In this document: one piece after another, positions 1 through 8,830 of the stretch
Layout: each line of letters starts with the position of its first letter
Position numbering within the stretch: position 1 is the first letter of the stretch
Source: Aquipseudomonas alcaligenes
GTDB lineage: Bacteria > Pseudomonadota > Gammaproteobacteria > Pseudomonadales > Pseudomonadaceae
Direction of reading: 5' to 3'
Assembly (NCBI RefSeq): GCF_900156545.1
Contig: NZ_FTNW01000004.1
Coordinates: 124,001-188,000, forward strand
DNA: 64,000 nucleotides
Notes under the pieces: generated by a model
The model's input: only the letters and a program-made list of their open reading frames with translations
Told to the model about the DNA's origin: nothing
Database searches by the model: none
Translations under genes and position numbers: made by a program

Positions 1-809
1 GGCACCAGTTGCTGGGCGACGATGGCCTTGAGGTTGAGCGACAGGTCCATCCACACCTGGTTGTGCCGGTCCGGCGGGAAGAAGTTGATGATGCGGTCCA
101 GCGCCTGGTTGGCGTTGTTGGCGTGCAGGGTCGCCAGGGCCAGGTGGCCGGTTTCGGCGAAGGCCACGGCATAGTCCATGGTCTCGCGGGTACGGATCTC
201 GCCGATCAGGATCACATCCGGCGCCTGGCGCAGGGTGTTCTTCAGCGCCACCTCGAAGGATTCGGTATCGATGCCGACCTCACGCTGGGTGACGATGCAG
301 CTCTGGTGCTGGTGGATGTACTCGATCGGGTCTTCGATGGAGATGATATGGCCGCTGGTGTTCTTATTGCGGTAGCCGATCATCGCCGCCAGCGAGGTGG
401 ACTTGCCGGTACCGGTGGCACCAACGAACAGCACCAGGCCGCGCTTGGTCAGCGCCAGCTTCTTGAGCACCTCGGGCAGCTTGAGGTCGTCGATGGTCGG
501 GATATTGGTCTCGATACGGCGCAGCACCATGCCAGCCAGGTTGCGCTGGTAGAAGGCGCTGACGCGGAAACGGCCGATACCACGGGCGCTGATGGCGAAG
601 TTGCATTCGTGCTTCTCGGCGAACTCGCGGCGCTGCTGCTCGTTCATCACCGAGTGCACCGTCTCGCGGGTCTGCTCCGGCGACATGGGATTCTTGGTCA
701 CCGGCATGATCTTGCCATTGACCTTCATCGAAGGAGGCACGCCGGCGGTGATGAACAGGTCGGAACCACCCTTCTCCACCATCAGACGCAGCAGCTTTTC
801 AAATTCCAT
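1..809 (-). CDS. pilU: Twitching motility ATPase PilU (3' end outside window)
   Basis: PilU is a cytoplasmic hexameric ATPase that works with PilT to retract type IV pili. The visible 269 codons begin MEFEKLLRLMVEKGGSD and run off the left window edge, so the C-terminus is missing. A Walker A motif GATGTGKST lies near residues 130-138, a Walker B-like stretch ILIGEIR near 200, and the conserved His-box region (LATLHANNAN) follows. The start at 809 is the ATG that matches the family N-terminus. It lies 58 bp downstream of the pilT stop on the same strand, so the two are probably one transcription unit. The family call is sure. The PilU rather than PilT name rests on the neighbouring true PilT and on the N-terminal sequence. 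Confidence 0.93.
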   Translation of the reverse strand, partial: MEFEKLLRLMVEKGGSDLFITAGVPPSMKVNGKIMPVTKNPMSPEQTRETVHSVMNEQQRREFAEKHECNFAISARGIGRFRVSAFYQRNLAGMVLRRIETNIPTIDDLKLPEVLKKLALTKRGLVLFVGATGTGKSTSLAAMIGYRNKNTSGHIISIEDPIEYIHQHQSCIVTQREVGIDTESFEVALKNTLRQAPDVILIGEIRTRETMDYAVAFAETGHLALATLHANNANQALDRIINFFPPDRHNQVWMDLSLNLKAIVAQQLV

Positions 810-866
810 CTTTCCCGCCCGTGTGTTTCGTGTGCGGCCGCCGCAAACGCGGCGGCATCGTTGTTG

Positions 867-1901
867 TTAGAAGTTTTCCGGCGTCTTGGCCTTCTCGCGC
901 GCGGACTCGCGGCTGATCAGGCCCTTGCTCAGCAGGTTCTTCAGGCAGGCGTCGAGGGTCTGCATGCCCAGCGAACCGCCGGTCTGGATCGCCGAGTACA
1001 TCTGCGCCACCTTGTCCTCGCGGATCAGGTTACGGATGGCCGGCGTGCCGATCATGATCTCGTGGGCCGCCACCCGACCACCGCCGACCTTCTTCAGCAG
1101 GGTCTGCGAAATCACCGCCTGCAGCGACTCCGACAGCATGGAACGGACCATGGATTTCTCCTCGGCCGGGAACACGTCGACCACGCGGTCGATGGTCTTG
1201 GCGGCGGAGGTGGTGTGCAGGGTGCCGAATACCAGGTGGCCGGTTTCCGCGGCGGTCAGCGCCAGGCGGATGGTCTCCAGGTCACGCATCTCGCCGACCA
1301 GGATGATGTCCGGGTCTTCCCGCAGTGCCGAGCGCAGGGCTTCGGAGAAGCCGTGAGTGTCGCGGTGCACTTCGCGCTGGTTGACCAGGCACTTCTTCGA
1401 CTCGTGAACGAATTCGATCGGGTCTTCGATGGTGAGGATGTGGTGGTACTTGTTGTTGTTCAGGTAGTCGAGCATCGCCGCCAGGGTGGTCGACTTGCCC
1501 GAACCGGTCGGACCGGTCACCAGCACCAGGCCGCGCGGCACGTCGGTGATCTTCTTGAACACCTCGCCCATGCCCAGGTCTTCCATGCTCAGGACCTTGG
1601 AGGGAATGGTCCGGAACACGGCGCCGGCGCCACGGTTCTGGTTGAAGGCGTTGACCCGGAAGCGCGCCACGCCCGGCACTTCGAAGGAGAAGTCGGTCTC
1701 GAGGAACTCTTCGTAATCCTTGCGCTGCTTGTCGTTCATGATGTCGTAGATCAACGCGTGGACCTGTTTGTGGTCCATCGGCGGCAGGTTGATCCGTCGT
1801 ACGTCACCGTCGACGCGAATCATCGGCGGCAGGCCCGCCGAGAGGTGCAGGTCCGACGCGCCCTGCTTGGCGCTGAAGGCGAGCAGCTCGGTAATATCCA
1901 T
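867..1901 (-). CDS. pilT: Twitching motility retraction ATPase PilT
   Basis: This 344-aa protein is the type IV pilus retraction motor, a cytoplasmic hexameric ATPase at the pilus base. It begins MDITELLAFSAKQGASDLH, carries Walker A GPTGSGKST near residues 130-138, the Asp/His-box region and the PilT-specific motif AIRNLIRE (in TPAIRNLIREDK) near residue 290. The length equals that of P. aeruginosa PilT. The start at 1901 has a GGGGAG ribosome binding site just upstream; the longer upstream open frame is antisense to yggS and is not coding. It is divergent from yggS, 72 bp away, and followed by pilU. Confidence 0.97.
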   Translation of the reverse strand: MDITELLAFSAKQGASDLHLSAGLPPMIRVDGDVRRINLPPMDHKQVHALIYDIMNDKQRKDYEEFLETDFSFEVPGVARFRVNAFNQNRGAGAVFRTIPSKVLSMEDLGMGEVFKKITDVPRGLVLVTGPTGSGKSTTLAAMLDYLNNNKYHHILTIEDPIEFVHESKKCLVNQREVHRDTHGFSEALRSALREDPDIILVGEMRDLETIRLALTAAETGHLVFGTLHTTSAAKTIDRVVDVFPAEEKSMVRSMLSESLQAVISQTLLKKVGGGRVAAHEIMIGTPAIRNLIREDKVAQMYSAIQTGGSLGMQTLDACLKNLLSKGLISRESAREKAKTPENF

Positions 1902-1973
1902 GGGACTCCCCAATCGAATGCAAGCGGGTAGAATGCCGCAGACCCCTGACGGGCGGGCTATAGAGCGCAAGTA

Positions 1974-2666
1974 ATGTCCACCATAGCAGAGAATATTGCA
2001 AAGGTTCGCGAGCGTATCCGTGAGGCGGCGCAAGCCTCGCAGCGTGATTCGCAGAGCGTCGGCCTGCTCGCCGTGAGCAAGACCAAACCCGCCGCTGCGG
2101 TGCGCGAGGCTCACGCCGCCGGGCAACGCGACTTCGGCGAGAACTACCTGCAGGAAGCCCTGGCCAAGCAGGCCGAGCTGGGCGACCTGGATCTGGTCTG
2201 GCACTTCATCGGCCCCATCCAGTCGAACAAGACCAAGCTGATCGCCGAGCATTTCCAGTGGGTGCATTCGGTGGACCGCCTGAAGATCGCCCAGCGCCTG
2301 TCCGAGCAGCGCCCGGCGCACCTGCCGCCGCTAAACATCTGCCTGCAGGTGAACGTCAGCGGCGAGGCCAGCAAATCCGGCTGCACGCCGGCAGAACTCC
2401 CCGCGCTGGCACAGGCGGTTACACAACTGCCCGGGCTGCGCCTGCGCGGATTGATGACAATCCCCGAACCGAGCGATGACCCGCAGGCTCAGCGCGCGCC
2501 CCTGGCGCGCCTGCGCCAGCTGCGTGATGAGCTGCACGCCAACCTCGACACTCTCTCCATGGGCATGAGCCAGGACCTGGAAGCGGCCATCGCCGAAGGT
2601 GCCACCTGGGTCCGCATCGGCACCGCGCTGTTCGGTGCCCGCGACTATGGCTCGCCCTCCCTATAA
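1974..2666 (+). CDS. yggS: YggS/PLPBP family pyridoxal phosphate homeostasis protein
   Basis: This 230-aa protein belongs to the YggS/PROSC family, a fold-III alanine-racemase-like barrel that binds pyridoxal phosphate and buffers free PLP without a known catalytic reaction. The PLP lysine is expected at K36 in AVSKTKPAA, and FGENYLQEA and the C-terminal motif MGMSQDLEAAI...GATWVRIGTALFG are typical. It starts at the ATG at 1974, which has no clear Shine-Dalgarno sequence. It is the first gene of a probable yggS-proC-yggT-yggU unit, the usual Pseudomonas arrangement. PLP handling beside proline synthesis is a conserved linkage, although ProC itself is not PLP dependent. Confidence 0.93.
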   Translation: MSTIAENIAKVRERIREAAQASQRDSQSVGLLAVSKTKPAAAVREAHAAGQRDFGENYLQEALAKQAELGDLDLVWHFIGPIQSNKTKLIAEHFQWVHSVDRLKIAQRLSEQRPAHLPPLNICLQVNVSGEASKSGCTPAELPALAQAVTQLPGLRLRGLMTIPEPSDDPQAQRAPLARLRQLRDELHANLDTLSMGMSQDLEAAIAEGATWVRIGTALFGARDYGSPSL

Positions 2667-2679
2667 AGGAAGCATCTGC

Positions 2680-3498
2680 ATGACCCACCCGCGCATCACC
2701 TTCATCGGCGCCGGCAACATGGCCACCAGCCTGATCGGCGGCCTGCTCGCCCAGGGCATTCCGGCCAGCCATATCCGCGCCAGCGACCCGGGCGCCGAGC
2801 AGCGCGCCAAGGTGGCCGCAGAGTTCGGCATCGAACTGTTCGAAAGCAACGCCGAAGCCATTGCCGGCGCCGACGTGGTGGTGCTGGCCACCAAGCCGCA
2901 AGTGCTCAAGGGCGTGAGCCAGGCCCTGGCCCCCAGCCTGCAACCGGGCCAGCTGATCGTCTCCATTGCCGCCGGCATCACCTGCGCCAGCCTCGCCAGC
3001 TGGCTCGGCGATGTCGCCATCGTGCGCTGCATGCCCAACACCCCGGCGCTGCTGCGCCAGGGCGTCAGCGGCCTGTATGCCAACGCGAAAGTATCCGCCG
3101 CCCAGCGCCAGCAGGCCGAACAGCTGCTGTCTGCCGTCGGCCTGGCGCTGTGGCTGGACGAGGAGCAACTGATCGACGCGGTCACCGCCGTCTCCGGCAG
3201 CGGCCCGGCCTACTTCTTCCTGCTGATCGAGGCGATGACCGCCGCCGGCGAGAAGCTCGGCCTGCCGCGCGCCACCGCCGCCCAGCTGACCCTGCAAACC
3301 GCGCTGGGCGCCGCGCGCATGGCCACCGAGAGCGACGTGGAAGCCGCCGAGCTGCGCCGCCGCGTCACCTCGCCCAACGGCACCACCGAAGCGGCGATCA
3401 AGACATTCCAGGCCGGCGGCTTCGAAGCTCTGGTACAACAGGCACTGGACGCCGCCGCCCGGCGCTCCGCCGAACTCGCCGAACAACTGGGTCAATAA
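2680..3498 (+). CDS. proC: Pyrroline-5-carboxylate reductase
   Basis: ProC reduces pyrroline-5-carboxylate to proline with NAD(P)H, the last step of proline synthesis in the cytoplasm. The 272-aa product begins MTHPRITFIGAGNMATSLI with the Rossmann dinucleotide motif GAGNMA at residues 9-14. The mid-protein segment CMPNTPALLRQGVSG and the C-terminal signature VSGSGPAYFF and TSPNGTTEAAI are family hallmarks. The start at 2680 has an AAAGGA ribosome binding site ending 10 bases upstream; a longer in-frame extension overlaps yggS and is rejected. It lies 13 bp after yggS and 9 bp before yggT. Confidence 0.97.
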   Translation: MTHPRITFIGAGNMATSLIGGLLAQGIPASHIRASDPGAEQRAKVAAEFGIELFESNAEAIAGADVVVLATKPQVLKGVSQALAPSLQPGQLIVSIAAGITCASLASWLGDVAIVRCMPNTPALLRQGVSGLYANAKVSAAQRQQAEQLLSAVGLALWLDEEQLIDAVTAVSGSGPAYFFLLIEAMTAAGEKLGLPRATAAQLTLQTALGAARMATESDVEAAELRRRVTSPNGTTEAAIKTFQAGGFEALVQQALDAAARRSAELAEQLGQ

Positions 3499-3507
3499 GG
3501 AACGTCC

Positions 3508-4101
3508 ATGTCCGGATTCGCTGAAGCCCTCATCTATATCGTGCAGACGCTGGGCAGCCTGTACCTGCTGATCGTCCTGTTGCGCTTCATCCTGCAACTG
3601 GTACGCGCCGACTTCTACAACCCGCTCAGCCAGTTCACCGTGAAAGCCACCCAGCCGCTGCTCAAGCCGCTGCGGCGGATCATCCCAGGCTTCGGCGGCC
3701 TCGACCTGGCCTCGCTGGCGCTGGCAATCCTGGTACAACTGGTGCTGATGGTGGTGGTCATCCTGATCGCCGGCGCCAACCCGGCCAGCGTCGGCCTGCA
3801 GCTGCTGGTGTGGGCGATCATTGCGGTGACCTCGCTGTTCCTGAAGATCTTCTTCTTCGCCATGATCATCAGCGTGATCCTCTCCTGGGTCGCGCCCGGC
3901 AGTTACAACCCCGGTGCGCAGCTGGTCAACCAGATCTGCGAACCGCTGCTGGCGCCCTTCCGTCGCCTGCTGCCGAACCTCGGCGGCCTGGATATTTCGC
4001 CGATCTTCGCCTTCATCGCACTGAACCTGATCGACCGCTTCGTGATCGGCAACCTGGCCATGATGAGCGGCATGCCGGCCGTGCTCAGTCCCTTCATCTG
4101 A
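3508..4101 (+). CDS. yggT: YggT family inner membrane protein
   Basis: This 197-aa integral membrane protein has two YGGT repeats, each with two hydrophobic helices flanking a conserved NPL/NPG-containing loop (YNPLSQFTVKATQPLLKPLRRIIPGFGGLD and a second copy near residues 130-160). The family is widespread. Members have been linked to osmotic tolerance and cell envelope or septum positioning, but no biochemical activity is established. It follows proC by 9 bp and is followed directly by the DUF167 gene, with the stop codon at 4099-4101 one base before the next GTG start. Confidence 0.9.
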   Translation: MSGFAEALIYIVQTLGSLYLLIVLLRFILQLVRADFYNPLSQFTVKATQPLLKPLRRIIPGFGGLDLASLALAILVQLVLMVVVILIAGANPASVGLQLLVWAIIAVTSLFLKIFFFAMIISVILSWVAPGSYNPGAQLVNQICEPLLAPFRRLLPNLGGLDISPIFAFIALNLIDRFVIGNLAMMSGMPAVLSPFI

Positions 4102-4102
4102 G

Positions 4103-4399
4103 GTGGGCTGGTTCCGCTGGGACGGCGAGGATCTGCTTCTCGACTGCCACCTGCAGCCGAAGGCGAGCAAGGATGAATTCGCCGGCCTGCATGGCGAGCG
4201 TCTGAAGATCCGCCTCACCGCGCCGCCGGTCGAAGGCAAGGCCAACGCCCAGCTGCTGGCCTTCCTGGCCGGCGCCTTCGGCGTGGCCAAGAGCCAGGTC
4301 AGCCTGGAAAGCGGTGAACTGAACCGGCAGAAGCGGGTGCGCATCCGTGCTCCGCGCCGGCTGCCGGAACTGCCAGGGCTGACCACTCGGTCGCCCTGA
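4103..4399 (+). CDS. yggU: DUF167 / UPF0235 family protein YggU
   Basis: This 98-aa protein is of the UPF0235 (DUF167) family, a small alpha/beta fold of unknown function that commonly sits next to yggT. The segment LQPKASKDEFAG and the motif RLTAPPVEGKANAQLL are characteristic. The start is a GTG at 4103, one base after the yggT stop, so translational coupling is likely. It closes the yggS-proC-yggT-yggU run: a strong sigma-70 type promoter for the next gene begins 35 bp downstream. The function is unknown. Confidence 0.88.
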   Translation: MGWFRWDGEDLLLDCHLQPKASKDEFAGLHGERLKIRLTAPPVEGKANAQLLAFLAGAFGVAKSQVSLESGELNRQKRVRIRAPRRLPELPGLTTRSP

Positions 4400-4433
4400 G
4401 TGACCAGCTGGCCGAAGTTGTGAAGCGCGCCGA

Positions 4434-4461
4434 TTGACGAGCACGCGCCTCACCGCATAAT
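4434..4461 (+). promoter_or_regulatory. Predicted sigma-70 promoter of the dynamin-like GTPase gene
   Basis: TTGACG at 4434-4439 and CATAAT at 4456-4461 are separated by 16 bp. They lie 85 bp upstream of the ATG at 4546 and just after the yggU stop. This suggests the GTPase gene is transcribed independently of the yggS-yggU run. Confidence 0.6.
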
Positions 4462-4545
4462 GCAGGCATCTCCGGCAAAGTCATGGGCATTGTCCGGCCA
4501 AACACCCCGACCCACGCAGGATGCGCACCCGAGAGGAGAGCCAGG

Positions 4546-6534
4546 ATGAGCATGGAACGTCTCAGCCAGCAGGTAGATGCCTATGTCGCCTGGAAGCGCG
4601 AGCTGATGCGCGAGATCACGCGCTATCGCAGCTGGCTGGCGCACAACAGGCTCGGTTCGGACGCGATGGACGCCCGCCTGGAGCGTGCCCTCAAGCTGCT
4701 GCGTACCGACCACATCACCCTGACCTTCGTCGGCGAGTTCTCCCGTGGCAAGACCGAGCTGATCAACAGCCTGTTCTTCTCCGAATACGGCCAGCGCATG
4801 CTGCCGTCACATGCCGGGCGCACCACCATGTGCCCCACCGAGCTGTTCTTCGACCCGCGCTCGGAGCGCTCCTACATCCGCCTGCTGCCCATCGAGACGC
4901 GCATGACCGACGCCAGCGTGGCGCAGTTCAAGCGCATTCCGCGGCACTGGGTGAACATCCCGCTCGACGCGAGCGACCCGGACAACATGGCCCTAGCCTT
5001 CGCCCAGGTGGCCAAGACCAAACCCATGCCGGTGGAACAGGCGATCCAGCTCGGCTTCCTGCCGGACATGCTGGAGCCGGCCGGCAAGCCCGGCCAGGTG
5101 CTGGTGCCGGCCTGGCGACATGCCATGGTCAACTTCGATCATCCACTGCTGCGCCAGGGTCTGCGCATCCTCGACACGCCCGGCCTCAACGCGCTGGGCA
5201 GCGAGCCCGAGCTGACCCTGTCGATGCTGCCGAGCGCCCAGGCGATCCTCTTCCTGCTGGCCGCCGACACCGGCGTCACCGCCAGCGACATGGCGATCTG
5301 GAACGAGCACATTCGCCAACTCGATGACGACACCCAGGCCAGCCTGTTCGCCGTGCTGAACAAGATCGACGTGCTGTGGGACGACCTGGCCGGCGAGGAG
5401 TACGTGCAGAAGGCCATCGGCCTGGTGCGCAACAGCACCGCCAAGCAACTCGGCATCCCGGCCGCCAGCGTACTACCGCTGTCGGCCAAGCAGGCACTGA
5501 TCGCCAAGGTGCGCAAGGACGAGGAACTGCTTGCACGCAGCCAGCTGGCCGACCTGGAACAGCTGCTGTGCGAGCGCATCGTCGCGCAGAAGGAACGCCT
5601 GCTCGAAGAGCGCGTGGTCAACCAGGTGCTGGCCCTGCTCAACAACAGCCAGCATGTGCTCAACCTGCGTCTTGAGAAGGTCCGCGAGCAGCAGGCGCTG
5701 CTCAGTCACCACCAGCACGACAACGGCCAGCTGCTGTTCGAGCTGACCGCCAAGACCAAGGAAGACCACGCCCTGCACCACAAGCGCCTGCTGGGCCTGA
5801 AGACCAACCAGCGCCTGCTCAAGCGCCAGGGCGACCTGCTACGCATCGCCGTGCGCCCGGAGCGCCTGGAGGAACACCTGACCCAGGTGCGCCAGGGTCT
5901 CAGCGGCAGCTGGACCACCCTCGGCATCAACCAGGCCATCGTGCAGTTCTTCCGCAGCGTCGAGCACGACCTCGGCAACCTGGCCCAGGAAGCCGAGATG
6001 GCCAACAAGATGGTCGCCGCCATCTACCGCCGGCACAACGAGGAAAATCCGCTGCACGGAGTCGATGCGCCGCAGTTCAACAGCCAGCGCTACCAGCGCG
6101 AGCTCAAGCAGCTGCGCAACAAGGCCGACCAGTTCCGCCTGCAGCTCAAGACCCTGCTCACCGAGCAGCGCAGCCTGACCAAGCGCTTCTTCGCCACCCT
6201 GGTGCAGGAAGTCATGGGCCTGCACCAGCGTCTGCGCGCCGAGGCCGAGCAGTGGGCGGGCGATGCCCTGATGCCGCTGATGCAGCACACCCTGGAACAC
6301 AAGCAGATGCTGGAAACCCACATGCTGCGCCTCAAGGCCCTGGCCCAGGAAACCCAGCAGGCGCGCCAGCGCGGCCAACAGCTGGCCGGCTACCTGGCCA
6401 CGCTGGAAACCCAGCTGGCCCAGGCTGGCGAGATGCTTCGCGTGCTGCGTCGCCCAGCGCCGATCCAGCGTCAGGGCAAGGTGGTCAGCCTGCCAACGGC
6501 GGCACGTTCGCAGGGCGGCGCCGACAGCGCCTGA
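4546..6534 (+). CDS. Dynamin-like large GTPase
   Basis: This 662-aa protein has an N-terminal dynamin-type GTPase domain and a long helical C-terminal half. G1 (P-loop) is GEFSRGKT at residues 63-70, G3 is DTPG at about 210-213 and G4 is NKID at about 272-275. Residues from about 340 to the end are rich in Gln, Glu, Leu and Arg and read as extended coiled coil, as in the stalk of bacterial dynamin-like proteins. No clear membrane-spanning segment was seen. Bacterial dynamins act on membranes (remodelling, repair, phage tolerance), but the role here is inference only. The ATG at 4546 follows the GAGAGGAGAG ribosome binding site. It sits between yggU and metX, which in my memory are adjacent in P. 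aeruginosa. Confidence 0.85.
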   Translation: MSMERLSQQVDAYVAWKRELMREITRYRSWLAHNRLGSDAMDARLERALKLLRTDHITLTFVGEFSRGKTELINSLFFSEYGQRMLPSHAGRTTMCPTELFFDPRSERSYIRLLPIETRMTDASVAQFKRIPRHWVNIPLDASDPDNMALAFAQVAKTKPMPVEQAIQLGFLPDMLEPAGKPGQVLVPAWRHAMVNFDHPLLRQGLRILDTPGLNALGSEPELTLSMLPSAQAILFLLAADTGVTASDMAIWNEHIRQLDDDTQASLFAVLNKIDVLWDDLAGEEYVQKAIGLVRNSTAKQLGIPAASVLPLSAKQALIAKVRKDEELLARSQLADLEQLLCERIVAQKERLLEERVVNQVLALLNNSQHVLNLRLEKVREQQALLSHHQHDNGQLLFELTAKTKEDHALHHKRLLGLKTNQRLLKRQGDLLRIAVRPERLEEHLTQVRQGLSGSWTTLGINQAIVQFFRSVEHDLGNLAQEAEMANKMVAAIYRRHNEENPLHGVDAPQFNSQRYQRELKQLRNKADQFRLQLKTLLTEQRSLTKRFFATLVQEVMGLHQRLRAEAEQWAGDALMPLMQHTLEHKQMLETHMLRLKALAQETQQARQRGQQLAGYLATLETQLAQAGEMLRVLRRPAPIQRQGKVVSLPTAARSQGGADSA

Positions 6535-6573
6535 AAGCCTCTGGATTCAGGCACTTGACCACGCCCCCCGCGC

Positions 6574-6602
6574 TTGCTGCCGGGGGCCGTGCTCTTTAGA
6601 CT
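6574..6602 (+). promoter_or_regulatory. Predicted sigma-70 promoter of metX
   Basis: TTGCTG at 6574-6579 and TAGACT at 6597-6602 are separated by 17 bp, 31 bp upstream of the metX ATG. A GC-rich hairpin (CCCCCG at 6565-6570 with CGGGGG at 6581-6586) overlaps the -35 region. It could act as a weak terminator for the upstream GTPase gene, although it has no proper T tract. Confidence 0.5.
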
Positions 6603-6633
6603 GCTGCACTTTCCTGGATCGAGAGCAGGGTCG

Positions 6634-7773
6634 ATGCCGACTGTTTTCCCCGCCGACTCCGTTGGCCTGGTCACCCCCCAGACCGCCCGCTTCAGCGAAC
6701 CGCTGGCGCTGGTCTGCGGCCGCAGCCTGGCCGACTACCAGCTGGTCTACGAGACCTACGGCACGCTCAATGCCACGGCCAGCAACGCCGTGCTGATCTG
6801 CCATGCGCTTTCCGGTCACCACCACGCCGCCGGCTTCCACAGCGTCGACGAGCGCAAGCCCGGCTGGTGGGACAGCTGCATTGGCCCCGGCAAGCCGATC
6901 GACACCGACAAGTTCTTCGTCGTCAGCCTCAACAATCTGGGCGGCTGCAACGGCTCCACCGGCCCCTCCAGCCTCAATCCGGCGACCGGCAAACCCTTCG
7001 GGGCCGATTTCCCGGTGATGACGGTAGAAGACTGGGTGCACAGCCAGGCGCGCCTGGCCGACCTGCTGGGCATCACCCAATGGGCCGCCGTGGTGGGCGG
7101 CAGCCTCGGTGGCATGCAGGCGCTGCAGTGGACCATCAGCTACCCCGAGCGCGTGCGCCACTGCCTGTGCATCGCATCGGCGCCCAAGCTGTCGGCACAG
7201 AACATCGCCTTCAACGAGGTGGCGCGGCAGGCCATCCTCACCGACCCGGAGTTCCACGGCGGGCACTTCCAGGAACAGGGCGTGATCCCCAAGCGTGGCC
7301 TGATGCTGGCGCGCATGGTCGGCCACATCACCTACCTGTCGGACGACGCCATGGGCGAGAAATTCGGCCGCGAGCTGAAGACCGACAAGCTCAACTACGA
7401 CTTCCACAGCGTCGAGTTCCAGGTCGAGAGCTACCTGCGCTATCAGGGCGAGGAGTTCTCCGGGCGCTTCGACGCCAACACCTACCTGCTGATGACCAAG
7501 GCGCTCGACTACTTCGACCCGGCCGCCGCCCACGAGGGCGACCTGGCCAGGACCCTGAGCACGGCCAGGGCCGACTTCTGCCTGATGTCCTTCACCACCG
7601 ACTGGCGCTTCTCGCCGGCACGCTCGCGGGAGATCGTCGATGCCCTGCTGGCCGCCAAGAAGAACGTCTGCTACCTGGAGATCGACGCACCGCAGGGCCA
7701 CGACGCCTTCCTCATGCCGATCCCGCGCTACCTGCAGGCCTTCGGCGCCTACATGAAACGGATCGAGGTCTGA
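6634..7773 (+). CDS. metX: Homoserine O-succinyltransferase MetX
   Basis: MetX acylates the hydroxyl of homoserine, the first committed step of methionine synthesis. The family was named for acetyl transfer, but Pseudomonas members are now generally described as using succinyl-CoA. The 379-aa alpha/beta-hydrolase-fold protein has the nucleophile elbow [12 protein letters not shown] around residue 155 and the late catalytic Asp/His region ([10 protein letters not shown], then APQGHDAFL). The length matches P. aeruginosa MetX. The ATG at 6634 has upstream GAGAGCAGGG as a ribosome binding site. It is followed one base later by metW, its usual partner, so the pair is co-translated. Confidence 0.96.
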   Translation: MPTVFPADSVGLVTPQTARFSEPLALVCGRSLADYQLVYETYGTLNATASNAVLICHALSGHHHAAGFHSVDERKPGWWDSCIGPGKPIDTDKFFVVSLNNLGGCNGSTGPSSLNPATGKPFGADFPVMTVEDWVHSQARLADLLGITQWAAVVGGSLGGMQALQWTISYPERVRHCLCIASAPKLSAQNIAFNEVARQAILTDPEFHGGHFQEQGVIPKRGLMLARMVGHITYLSDDAMGEKFGRELKTDKLNYDFHSVEFQVESYLRYQGEEFSGRFDANTYLLMTKALDYFDPAAAHEGDLARTLSTARADFCLMSFTTDWRFSPARSREIVDALLAAKKNVCYLEIDAPQGHDAFLMPIPRYLQAFGAYMKRIEV

Positions 7774-7774
7774 T

Positions 7775-8395
7775 ATGCGAGCGGATCTGGAAATCATCCA
7801 GGACTGGATAGCCCCGGGCAGCCGCGTGCTCGACCTCGGCTGCGGTGACGGTGCGCTGCTGGAGCACCTGCGCGACCACAAGCAGGTCGGCGGCTACGGC
7901 CTGGAGATCGACGCAGAGAAGATCGCCCGCTGCATCGAGCGCGGCGTCAACGTGATCGAGCAGAACCTCGACGAGGGGCTGGGCAACTTTGCCGACAACA
8001 GCTTCGACGTGGTGGTGATGACCCAGTCGCTGCAGGCCCTGAAGTACCCGGACAAGGTGCTGGCGGAGATGCTGCGCGTCGGCAAGACCTGCATCATCAC
8101 CTTCCCCAACTTCGGCCATTGGCGCTGCCGCTGGTACCTCACCACCAAGGGCCGCATGCCGGTTTCCGACTTCCTGCCCTACACCTGGTACAACACGCCG
8201 AACATCCACTTCTGCACCTTCGAGGACTTCGAACGCCTGTGCCACGAACTCGGCGCGCGGGTCGAGGAGCGCCTGGCAGTGGACCACGAACACCGCCACA
8301 ACCTGGGCAGCCGACTCTGGCCTAATCTGTTGGGTGAGATCGGCATCTATCGTGTCAGCGGGGCCGGCCTGGCCGGCCACCGCGTCGCCATCTAA
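7775..8395 (+). CDS. metW: Methionine biosynthesis protein MetW
   Basis: This 206-aa protein has a class I SAM-dependent methyltransferase fold with motif I VLDLGCGDGALL near residues 17-28. MetW is needed with MetX for homoserine acylation in Pseudomonas and related bacteria. Whether it methylates anything is not settled. The start at 7775 lies one base after the metX stop codon. It is followed 15 bp later by the DUF4426 gene, giving a tight metX-metW-DUF4426-rdgB-hemW operon. Confidence 0.95.
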   Translation: MRADLEIIQDWIAPGSRVLDLGCGDGALLEHLRDHKQVGGYGLEIDAEKIARCIERGVNVIEQNLDEGLGNFADNSFDVVVMTQSLQALKYPDKVLAEMLRVGKTCIITFPNFGHWRCRWYLTTKGRMPVSDFLPYTWYNTPNIHFCTFEDFERLCHELGARVEERLAVDHEHRHNLGSRLWPNLLGEIGIYRVSGAGLAGHRVAI

Positions 8396-8410
8396 TCCGG
8401 AGGTTCCGCC

Positions 8411-8830
8411 ATGCGCCGCTTCGTATCCCTGGTTTTCTGCCTGCTGCTCGCCCTGCCCGCTGTTGCCGAGCGTAAACAGACCTTCGGCGAGCTGGACGTG
8501 CACTACAGCGTGTTCAACTCCAGCTTCCTGCAGCCCGATGTGGCCGCCGCCGCCGGGCTGACCCGCAGCAAGACCGTCGGTGTGCTCAATATCGCCGCGC
8601 TGAAAGACGGCAAGGGCCAGGCCGCCAAGGTCAGCGGCACCCTGAAGAACCTGCTGGGCCAGACCAGCGAGCTGAAGTTCAAACAGGTGCTGGAAAGCGG
8701 CGCCGTGTACTACCTCGCCGAGTTCCCGCTGCGCCAGCGCGAAATGCTGACCTTCAGCATCCAGGTGCAGATCGGCGACGCAGCCCCGCACACCCTTACC
8801 TTCAACCAGGAAGTCTTCCCGGACGAATGA
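8411..8830 (+). CDS. DUF4426 family exported protein
   Basis: This 139-aa protein starts [20 protein letters not shown], a clear Sec signal peptide with a probable cleavage site after AVA. The mature part is a small beta-rich periplasmic domain typical of DUF4426 ([20 protein letters not shown] near the mature N-terminus). The family is conserved in Pseudomonas and relatives between metW and rdgB. No function is known to me. The TGA stop at 8828-8830 overlaps the rdgB start, so translation is coupled. A good ribosome binding site (CCGGAGG) precedes the ATG. Confidence 0.85.
   Translation: MRRFVSLVFCLLLALPAVAERKQTFGELDVHYSVFNSSFLQPDVAAAAGLTRSKTVGVLNIAALKDGKGQAAKVSGTLKNLLGQTSELKFKQVLESGAVYYLAEFPLRQREMLTFSIQVQIGDAAPHTLTFNQEVFPDE

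Noticed and set aside
9-1931. A 640-codon open frame antisense to pilU and pilT
   Set aside because: Both pil genes are certain from their motifs. The antisense product has the typical low-information composition of a shadow frame.
1921-1973. Promoter for yggS (TAGAAT at 1929 or TATAGA at 1959)
   Set aside because: Neither box has a matching -35 at 16-18 bp, and the second would give an almost leaderless message. Not strong enough to list as a feature.
2419-4386. A 655-codon minus-strand frame over proC, yggT and yggU
   Set aside because: It crosses three certain genes and their gaps. Such a frame is expected by chance at this GC content.
6562-6592. Intrinsic terminator after the dynamin-like gene
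   Set aside because: The stem is short (6-7 bp), the loop is 10 bases and the following sequence is not T-rich; it overlaps the metX promoter. Left as a note only.
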